11,402 nt of DNA, from assembly GCA_013041585.1 (NCBI GenBank), contig JABEVM010000224.1:1-11402 (forward strand). Direction: 5' to 3'. The notes beneath the pieces were generated by a model. It worked only from the letters and a program-made list of their open reading frames with translations, had not been told where the DNA came from and did no database searches. Positions 1 through 5,584 of the stretch are shown here, piece after piece. Position 1 is the first letter of the stretch. Each line of letters starts with the position of its first letter. The DNA comes from Chlamydiota bacterium (GTDB taxonomy: Bacteria > Chlamydiota > Chlamydiia > Chlamydiales > Rhabdochlamydiaceae). The translations under genes were made by a program, and so were the position numbers.

Positions 1-71
1 ACTATGGAGAGGAAAACAACTATGATGTTTCTTTGAACTGGACTCATTTCGAAACTGAGTCTGAGGAGTAG
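1..71 (+). CDS. 3' end of a gene entering from the left; possible outer-membrane beta-barrel protein
   Basis: Frame 3 is open from the window edge (first full codon at base 3) to a TAG at 69-71, giving 22 residues ending in NYDVSLNWTHFETESEE. The alternating polar/aromatic segment YDVSLNWTHF resembles a beta-strand motif I associate with the MOMP-like/Lpg1974-type porin families that are numerous in Simkania and Legionella. That link is by recollection only. In those proteins the motif usually lies well before the C-terminus, so a stop just after it would suggest a truncated copy. The stop directly abuts the convergent ispA stop at 72-74. With so few residues visible, identity is tentative; that this is a coding tail is more likely than not. 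Confidence 0.4.
   Translation, partial: YGEENNYDVSLNWTHFETESEE
41..61 (-). terminator. Near-perfect palindrome just beyond the ispA stop, weak terminator candidate
   Basis: GACTCA at 41-46 and TGAGTC at 56-61 flank the self-complementary TTTCGAAA (47-54), with one unpaired C at 55. On the minus strand the hairpin starts 10 bases after the ispA stop codon, where the lolC-lolD-ugd-ispA block ends. There is no clear T-run after it, so it could be an mRNA 3'-end stabiliser or a chance palindrome inside the convergent coding tail. Confidence 0.3.
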
Positions 72-980
72 TTAGTAAGTTCTATGTAGGAGTTTTTTAG
101 AGAGAAGTTCTAAGTGCTCGCAAGGGACTGAGAGCTTTTTAAGTTCTTTATTTGCTAATACGGCAAGCTCGGTTCCATATTCCTTTGACTTTTCAAGACC
201 TAAAATTGTAACCGCCGTGATTTTGTGCTTTTTTTGATCAGAGCCCACGGGTTTTCCAAGCTCCTTCTCATTACCTGTGACATCTAAAACATCGTCGATG
301 ATCTGAAATCCAAGTCCTATGAGTTTGCCAAACTCTTCTAAGATCTGCATATCAGATTCTTTTGCTCCTGCGATGATCCCTCCAAAAGCTAAAGAGGCCT
401 GGATAAGGGCTGCTGTTTTGCCTAAATGAATTTTCTCTACGATCTTCCAGTCGATCTTCTTGCCTGTATAAGCAATATCTAAGTTCTGTCCCCCGATCAT
501 CCCTTGAGATCCAGCCTTTGTAGAAAGGATTTCGATTAGAGAAAGTCTTTGCTCAGGAGTGAGGTTTGGCGCTTTTGCAAGTAGCTCAAAAGCGAAAGTG
601 AGTAAGAAATCTCCGGTTAGGACTGCATGACCTTCTGTATAGGCTTTGTGAAGAGAGGGTTTTCCTCTTCGAAAATCGTCATCATCCATGCAAGGCAAGT
701 CGTCGTGAATGAGGGAGTACGTGTGGATGATTTCAATGCAGCAGGCTGGGAGGATGATTTTTTCAGCAGCCACTCCGTAGCTTTCGGCTACCGCAAAAGT
801 AAGTAAAGGACGAAGGAGCTTTCCTGTTGGAAAAAGCGAGTAGTAGGCTGCTTCAAAAAGACTTTTTTCGGCTATGTCTACTTTTTCGCTAAACAGCTCT
901 CGTAGAGAGTCGGAGATGAGTTTCCTTTTCTCGGAAATAAAAGTTTCAATATCTTGATCTTGGCAGGCACGAGCAGTCAT
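72..980 (-). CDS. ispA: Farnesyl/geranylgeranyl diphosphate synthase (trans-prenyltransferase)
   Basis: A 302-residue short-chain isoprenyl diphosphate synthase. It condenses isopentenyl diphosphate with allylic diphosphates in the cytoplasm to make the C15 (or C20) precursor for undecaprenyl carriers and quinone side chains. The family's landmarks are all present: GKLLRP (53-58), first aspartate-rich motif DDLPCMDDDD (93-102) with the two-residue insertion of bacterial type II FPP synthases, GGQNLDI (163-169), and second aspartate-rich motif DDVLD (229-233) with GFQ before it. YSLIH before the first motif is the same as I recall for E. coli IspA, so FPP is the likely product, but chain length cannot be fixed by eye. 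The ATG at 978-980 has an AAGGA ribosome-binding site overlapping the ugd stop. It is the last gene of the minus-strand block. Length is normal. Confidence 0.92.
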   Translation of the reverse strand: MTARACQDQDIETFISEKRKLISDSLRELFSEKVDIAEKSLFEAAYYSLFPTGKLLRPLLTFAVAESYGVAAEKIILPACCIEIIHTYSLIHDDLPCMDDDDFRRGKPSLHKAYTEGHAVLTGDFLLTFAFELLAKAPNLTPEQRLSLIEILSTKAGSQGMIGGQNLDIAYTGKKIDWKIVEKIHLGKTAALIQASLAFGGIIAGAKESDMQILEEFGKLIGLGFQIIDDVLDVTGNEKELGKPVGSDQKKHKITAVTILGLEKSKEYGTELAVLANKELKKLSVPCEHLELLSKKLLHRTY

Positions 981-986
981 AGTCTT

Positions 987-991
987 TCCTT
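987..991 (-). promoter_or_regulatory. ispA ribosome-binding site overlapping the ugd stop codon
   Basis: Reading on the minus strand, TAAGGA combines the ugd stop TAA (992-990) with AAGGA (991-987), 6 bases before the ispA ATG. This fixes the ispA start and suggests that ribosomes terminating on ugd feed ispA translation. Confidence 0.6.
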
Positions 992-2321
992 ATGAGGGGA
1001 TTCCGATCCCGAAATAGTCAAAACCTTTTGATTTCATTTCGTGGTGCTTATATTGGTTTCTTCCATCGAAGAATGCAGCACCTTGCATATTTTGCAAAAT
1101 TTTCTCAAAATCTACAAATCGAAATTGTTTCCACTCCGTGACTAGGACAACAGCATCAACTCCGTGCGCTGCTTCATATTCATCTTTGCACCAGTGAATT
1201 TGAGGAGAATGTCCGAATACTTTTTGCGCGTTGCTCATGGAGACAGGATCAAAGAGTTTTACGGTTGCATTTCTTTGAAGTAGTTCTTGGATCAGCTCAA
1301 TCGAAGGAGCTTCTCGCATGTCATCAGTATCGGGTTTAAAAGAAAGTCCCCAGACTCCTATTGTTTTTCCCTCTACACCGCCTAGGTTTGAAAAATAGGA
1401 GGAAATTTTTTTAGCTAAGATCTTCTTTTGCCGTCTGTTGATTGTATCTACTGCCTCTAAGATAGGAGTTTCGTATCCCATTTCTTTCGCGATTGCTTGG
1501 AGCGCTTGAATATCTTTTGGGAAGCATGATCCTCCGTAACCTACCCCAGCATAGAGGAAGTGAAATCCAATTCGTTGATCGGAGCCAATTCCTGAGCGGA
1601 CGTGGTTAATGTTAGCGCCCGTTTTTTCACAAAGACCCGCAAGTTCATTCATGAAAGAAATCCGAGTAGCTAGCATAGCATTGGCTGCATACTTTGTCAT
1701 TTCTGCGGATTTAGGATCCATAATCAAAATACGTTCATGATTGATGGTAAAAGCAAAATAGATCTCTTGCATGATTTTTTTTGCACTTTCTGAATTTGTG
1801 CCGATGATGATGCGATCGGGCTTCATGCAGTCTTGCACAGCGCATCCTTCTTTTAAAAATTCAGGATTGGAAACAACATCAAAATCGATCTGCACGACTC
1901 TTTGTTTTAGCGATAAAGAGATCTCTTCTTCGATTTTCTGTGATGTGCCAATGGGAACCGTTGATTTGGTCACGATGACAGTATATTTATTCATACAGGA
2001 AGCAATTTGTCTTGCGGCTGCAAGAACGTAGGAGGTGTCACAGGATCCATCTTCTCTGGAAGGGGTGGGGACCGCAATAAAACAGACTCTTGCTTCTTCT
2101 ACGGAAGTAGCGTAGTTGGTTGTAAAGCTTAGTCTTTTTGCTTGCATGTTACGGCGAACCATTTCCTCTAGACCCGGTTCATAGATAGGAATAATACCTT
2201 GTTGTAATTTTTCGATTTTTTGGGTGTCGATATCAAGGCATGTTACATGATGGCCCATCTCAGCAAAACAGCTTGCTGAAACAAGTCCTACATAGCCTGC
2301 TCCAATGACTAGAATTTGCAT
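990..2321 (-). CDS. ugd: UDP-glucose 6-dehydrogenase
   Basis: A 443-residue cytoplasmic enzyme that oxidises UDP-glucose twice with NAD+ to UDP-glucuronate, a precursor for acidic surface polysaccharides, LPS sugars or pentose derivatives. It has the N-terminal dinucleotide-binding GAGYVG (7-12), substrate loop SNPEFLKEG (151-159), the catalytic-cysteine motif GYGGSCFPKD (261-270, Cys266), and the C-terminal SFKPDTDDMREAPS segment (327-340) of the UDP-binding domain. GDP-mannose dehydrogenase is a related alternative, but the overall pattern and length fit Ugd better. The ATG lies inside the last codons of lolD, with GAGGAG as the ribosome-binding site. It is therefore probably translated from the lol mRNA. 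Classical Chlamydia have no capsule pathway that I know of, so its end product here is open. Confidence 0.93.
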   Translation of the reverse strand: MQILVIGAGYVGLVSASCFAEMGHHVTCLDIDTQKIEKLQQGIIPIYEPGLEEMVRRNMQAKRLSFTTNYATSVEEARVCFIAVPTPSREDGSCDTSYVLAAARQIASCMNKYTVIVTKSTVPIGTSQKIEEEISLSLKQRVVQIDFDVVSNPEFLKEGCAVQDCMKPDRIIIGTNSESAKKIMQEIYFAFTINHERILIMDPKSAEMTKYAANAMLATRISFMNELAGLCEKTGANINHVRSGIGSDQRIGFHFLYAGVGYGGSCFPKDIQALQAIAKEMGYETPILEAVDTINRRQKKILAKKISSYFSNLGGVEGKTIGVWGLSFKPDTDDMREAPSIELIQELLQRNATVKLFDPVSMSNAQKVFGHSPQIHWCKDEYEAAHGVDAVVLVTEWKQFRFVDFEKILQNMQGAAFFDGRNQYKHHEMKSKGFDYFGIGIPS

Positions 2322-3016
2322 GGGATCTCCTCGGGTGTCAGGGCTGATAATTTTCCGTTTTCAAGTAATAGCTCTCTGTCGCAAAGGGAAGCGAGTTTTT
2401 TATCGTGTGTGACAACGATGAGGGTTTTCTTCCATTTTTTTACGCAGTTTATGAGTAGCTGATGAATGGCGCTAGAGTTTGCTTGGTCTAAATTTCCAGA
2501 AGGTTCGTCAGCAAGTAGTAGAGGAGGGTCGTTACAAAGAGCTCTTGCAATTGCAACCCTTTGCTTTTCTCCCCCTGATAGAGTTTTCACTAAAAAATGC
2601 GCTCTTGCAGTGAGTCCCATCTCTTCTAGAAGAAATAGGGCGTGCTCATAGCTTTCACTTCCTTTGGAAATATCCTTTCTTGCAATTTTCGCTGGGAAAA
2701 GGACGTTTTCTAATGCTGTGTAATCTTCAAGGAGATGAAAGGCTTGAAAGATAAAACCGATATATTGGTTGCGAAGAAGAGAAATGTTGTTTTTTGTGAC
2801 ACTCTGACCGCAAATTTGCAAACTTCCTTGAGAGGATTTTTCTAAAGTTCCTAGAATTTGCAGTAATGTGCTTTTCCCTTCTCCTGATTTTCCAGAAATA
2901 GCAAGAGATGTCCCTTCTTCTACTTCAAGACATAAATCTCGTAAAATAGTAAGGGGCGTTGGTGTCAAAAAGGTTTTGGATATGTTTTTTGCTTCTACAA
3001 TCAGTTTTTTTGTCAT
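2309..3016 (-). CDS. lolD: Lipoprotein-release ABC transporter ATPase LolD-like
   Basis: A 235-residue ABC ATPase that should power transfer of outer-membrane lipoproteins from the inner membrane to a periplasmic carrier. The motifs are complete: Walker A GKSGEGKST (42-50), Q-loop Gln91 in FIFQAFHLL, signature LSGGEKQR (146-153), Walker B LLLADEP with Glu171, D-loop GNLD, and switch His204 in VVTHD. I placed the start at the ATG 3016-3014. It overlaps the permease stop as ATGA, is preceded by GAGGA, and gives the normal family N-terminus. The longer open frame back to 3082 lies within the permease gene. The MacB/FtsE group is related, but the paired LolC/E-like permease next door and chlamydial gene order favour LolD. 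Walker A has E where most LolD have S (GxSGEGKST), which is unusual but does not affect the key Gly, Lys or Ser. Confidence 0.9.
   Translation of the reverse strand: MTKKLIVEAKNISKTFLTPTPLTILRDLCLEVEEGTSLAISGKSGEGKSTLLQILGTLEKSSQGSLQICGQSVTKNNISLLRNQYIGFIFQAFHLLEDYTALENVLFPAKIARKDISKGSESYEHALFLLEEMGLTARAHFLVKTLSGGEKQRVAIARALCNDPPLLLADEPSGNLDQANSSAIHQLLINCVKKWKKTLIVVTHDKKLASLCDRELLLENGKLSALTPEEIPCKF
2327..2332 (-). promoter_or_regulatory. ugd ribosome-binding site within the lolD coding region
   Basis: GAGGAG, encoding Glu-Glu near the C-terminus of LolD, lies 5 bases before the ugd ATG. A strong Shine-Dalgarno match inside the upstream gene supports the 13-bp gene overlap (2309-2321) and translational coupling. 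Confidence 0.6.
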
Positions 3017-5124
3017 TCGTTCCTCAGCATTTGGGAGGGTTGTAGAAGACATGCTTTGATAGCAGGGATAAGTCCTGCGCATAAGGAAAGGAAAGGTGTT
3101 GTATAGAGTATGAATTTAATAGCTGTTCCGCTTAGTTCTTTAGGAAGGGAGTTTCCATAAAAAGCAGGGTTAAAGGCGTCATGTCCTTGGAAAGAGCTAA
3201 GTAAATGCACAACAGTGTCTATATTGTGTAAAAGGAAGTAAGCCCCTAGTATGCCAAGCCCGCTGCTCACAACCCCTAAAAAAGTTCCGCAGAGTCCGAA
3301 AATAATCGCTATACTTGATGGAGAAGTTCCCATTGCTTGCAGAATTCCAATCTCTTTTTTCTTGTCGTTCACAAGAAGTACAAGAAGGGAGATGATATTG
3401 GAGCAGGCGACGAGTAAAATAATAATGCCTACAAGGGAAAATAGATATTTGTCACTTTGAAACTGCTGCAGAAGATCTTTCGAAAAGTCATATTCATGAA
3501 AAGTGGTGACTGTCCAATATTTATCGATACCGCTTTGTGCAAAAGCTTTTTGAATTTCATTTTTCATATCTTTTGTTTTTTGCAGATCAGAGTTCCAAAC
3601 ATGAATGCCGTTTGAGAGTAATTTGTCTACAGTAGATAAGTGGCTAGAGCTATTTAAGGAACGTACTACACCTGCATCTGCAAAGATGGATCTATGTCCA
3701 ATTGACATGATGCCCGGATCATAAAAGCCTGCTACATACACTGGAATTTGTTGCTCTTGGATAGAACTGCTAGTCGGAGCTAAATAGGTGAAATGGCCTT
3801 TATCGCCAATCCTAGCTCCGCTATCTTGAAAATTTTTCGATATAATAATGCCGAAAGAGCCGGAAGAATCCTTTGGAAGGAGATATTCTTTTGGTTTATT
3901 CGGAGCTTTTACGCTGTAGACCCAAAGTGGAGAGAGTAGAGGTTTTTCTGTAAATTCAGATACATACGTGCACTTTGTGACTTCCATGTCGGTGAGAGAG
4001 ATCGTCCCTTCTATGGTTGTATTCTGAAGGCTGCCTTTGGCAGAAAATGTGAGTCCGCTTATGTCTTGGCTTGTCTCTAAAGAATCTTGAATGAGTTTGA
4101 CCTGAAAAGAAGTTGCCTCTTCTAAGTACAAAGGGGTGGAATTCTCTAAAACGTATTTTTCTTTACCAGATTCAAAAATAAGTCCACTTGCTGTCTTTGT
4201 TACAAACCCTTGTAAAATCCCACTTGTGGAACTATTTTTTTTCCTAGCAGATTCTTTTGCTACGGTAAGGTGTACAATGCTTCCTTTATGAACGTAAGCT
4301 TTTGCAGAAAGGTGAATTTTTTCTGGAAATAAAGAGTGGGGAATTTGCCACATAGGAGGTGAAGAGAGCTCTTCAATAGTAAGATAGGCAAATACATTCT
4401 TAATTGCCTTAGAAAACGCTTCTCCATTTTTACTCTCTAGCATGGAAGCATGGGTGTCATATTCCACTTTCTGTAAAATTTGCAAACAATCTTTTGCAGT
4501 TGGTGCAAGTAAGAGATTTTCTCCTATTGGACTTTTCTCAGGGAAAGAACAGACGTAAGATGCTTGGGTAATAAAATTTTGTGAAGGTTGTCTACCAGGC
4601 GCGGAAGGTTGCCCTCTTCGCAGCCCAAGGCGCAGCATTGCTCCGCATATTTCATAATCATCCACAAGAAGGTCTGGATATTTTTTCTGCAATGATTGGA
4701 TTGCTGTAAAAGCTGTTTTTACTGGATCTTTAAGAGTTCCGCTTGGAGCCATGTCAGGCCTTGGCCAGTACGGAGGAACCTCCATGTCCATTTCTTGAAC
4801 ATAGGGGTTCGAAGATGTGCAGAGATATTTTTCTCGAATATTTTTATTTTGATAGTCGGAAGCTGCGCTGATGCTATCTACTTGATAGTAGTACGAAGAA
4901 TAATATGCAGGCGTAGGGGTAATGCGGATAGGAGCATGCAGAGAAGTGAGTTTTTTCAGCCAAGTATTTTCTATCCCTTCTGTCACAGATAAAAAAATAG
5001 CAACTAGGCATACAACTAAAGAAATAACCCCAACCGACATAATCGCTATCAAGGACATTGATAGCTGTTTTCGTTTGGGGATAAGATACTTTCTCGCAAT
5101 GGACAACTCAAAAGGAAATTTCAC
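3013..5124 (-). CDS. LolC/LolE-type lipoprotein-release ABC permease with a very large periplasmic domain
   Basis: A 703-residue inner-membrane permease partnering the LolD encoded next to it. Topology is that of the MacB/LolC family: one N-terminal membrane helix (about 23-47), a large periplasmic region (about 48-560), then three C-terminal helices (about 561-585, 603-631 and 669-690). The cytoplasmic coupling segment NDKKKEIGILQAMGTSPSSI (586-605) and the C-terminal PAIKACLLQPSQMLR are typical. Proteobacterial LolC and LolE are about 400 residues, so the roughly 510-residue periplasmic part is more than twice the usual size. Only one permease gene is present, so it may work as a homodimer or pair with one encoded elsewhere. 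The start is a GTG (5124-5122) with no strong ribosome-binding site. It was chosen because FELSIARKYLIPKRK matches the usual LolC/E start. The stop overlaps lolD by four bases. Confidence 0.85.
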   Translation of the reverse strand: MKFPFELSIARKYLIPKRKQLSMSLIAIMSVGVISLVVCLVAIFLSVTEGIENTWLKKLTSLHAPIRITPTPAYYSSYYYQVDSISAASDYQNKNIREKYLCTSSNPYVQEMDMEVPPYWPRPDMAPSGTLKDPVKTAFTAIQSLQKKYPDLLVDDYEICGAMLRLGLRRGQPSAPGRQPSQNFITQASYVCSFPEKSPIGENLLLAPTAKDCLQILQKVEYDTHASMLESKNGEAFSKAIKNVFAYLTIEELSSPPMWQIPHSLFPEKIHLSAKAYVHKGSIVHLTVAKESARKKNSSTSGILQGFVTKTASGLIFESGKEKYVLENSTPLYLEEATSFQVKLIQDSLETSQDISGLTFSAKGSLQNTTIEGTISLTDMEVTKCTYVSEFTEKPLLSPLWVYSVKAPNKPKEYLLPKDSSGSFGIIISKNFQDSGARIGDKGHFTYLAPTSSSIQEQQIPVYVAGFYDPGIMSIGHRSIFADAGVVRSLNSSSHLSTVDKLLSNGIHVWNSDLQKTKDMKNEIQKAFAQSGIDKYWTVTTFHEYDFSKDLLQQFQSDKYLFSLVGIIILLVACSNIISLLVLLVNDKKKEIGILQAMGTSPSSIAIIFGLCGTFLGVVSSGLGILGAYFLLHNIDTVVHLLSSFQGHDAFNPAFYGNSLPKELSGTAIKFILYTTPFLSLCAGLIPAIKACLLQPSQMLRNE

Positions 5125-5158
5125 AAGTTACATCCGTTTTAGCGAGTTAAGGGAGCGC

Positions 5159-5185
5159 AAAAACAAGAAACAATGACTGTTTCTT
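5159..5185 (-). terminator. Hairpin plus T-run at the end of rpmG
   Basis: On the minus strand an 8-bp perfect stem AAGAAACA/TGTTTCTT (5185-5178 and 5172-5165) with a 5-base loop is followed by GTTTTT. The stem begins within the rpmG TAA codon. It is AT-rich and therefore weak, so it may act as a partial terminator that reduces rather than abolishes read-through into the lolC/E block 60 bases downstream. Confidence 0.5.
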
Positions 5186-5342
5186 ATTTTGCTTCTTTAA
5201 ACATTACGTGACGACGGACTTTCTTATCGTATTTTTTCAGTTCCATTCTTTCTGTCGTATTGCGCTTATTCTTTGTAGTCCAATATACTTCATCACTTTC
5301 TGGACTTTTTAATTTAACGTTTTCTCTTCCACCTTTTGCCAT
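5184..5342 (-). CDS. rpmG: 50S ribosomal protein L33
   Basis: A 52-residue basic protein of the large ribosomal subunit, read from ATG 5342-5340 to TAA 5186-5184. It begins MAKGGRENVKLKS, has the conserved core VYWTTKNKRNTTERMELKKYD (19-39, given here in outline: YWTTKNKRN then MELKKYD) and ends VRRHVMFKEAK. The C-terminus is what I recall for chlamydial L33. It lacks the paired CxxC zinc motifs of the zinc-binding L33 variant, so it is the zinc-independent form. Its position immediately upstream of a lolC/E-lolD pair matches CT150-CT152 in C. trachomatis. A promoter-like sequence lies about 40 bases upstream. The gene has no obvious Shine-Dalgarno site. Confidence 0.95.
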   Translation of the reverse strand: MAKGGRENVKLKSPESDEVYWTTKNKRNTTERMELKKYDKKVRRHVMFKEAK

Positions 5343-5379
5343 AAAATACCGTATTCTTAGGAGTTTAAAAAGCCTAGAG

Positions 5380-5407
5380 TTTATAGGATAACCTTAAATA
5401 AAAACAA
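5380..5407 (-). promoter_or_regulatory. Candidate sigma66/sigma70-type promoter for rpmG
   Basis: Reading on the minus strand, TTGTTT (5407-5402) and TATAAA (5385-5380) are separated by 16 bases, a plausible housekeeping promoter. It lies upstream of the rpmG ATG, with room for a leader of roughly 30 bases. The -10 matches the consensus in 5 of 6 positions and the -35 in 3 of 6. The rest of the 242-base gap (5343-5584) is AT-rich. It holds no gene I can support, only an isolated AGGAGTAAGG (5473-5482) with no credible ORF after it and scattered TATAAT-like hexamers. Confidence 0.45.
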
Positions 5408-5584
5408 GGCATTTCCTTTTTTACTTCTACTCATACGAAAAGAAAATTTTATATAATTTGGGCTGCTTGGATAGGAGTAAGGTCTTTTTGTCTATGTAGA
5501 TGACTTGTTTTTTTCCTAATTGTCTTCTTGCTTGTTATGGTTGAATTTGATATTATTTTTCTTCATTAATTTTATTTTATAATT

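Noticed and set aside
3017..3082. 22-residue upstream extension of LolD
   Set aside because: It lies inside the permease coding sequence; the ATGA overlap and GAGGA site point to the ATG at 3016.
5452..5457. TATAAT as -10 box of a USP promoter
   Set aside because: No hexamer resembling TTGACA lies 16-18 bases upstream; such boxes are expected by chance in this AT-rich gap.
5500..5544. 14-codon cysteine-rich ORF ahead of the USP gene
   Set aside because: It is too short, with no well-spaced ribosome-binding site; the nearest Shine-Dalgarno match is about 17 bases away.
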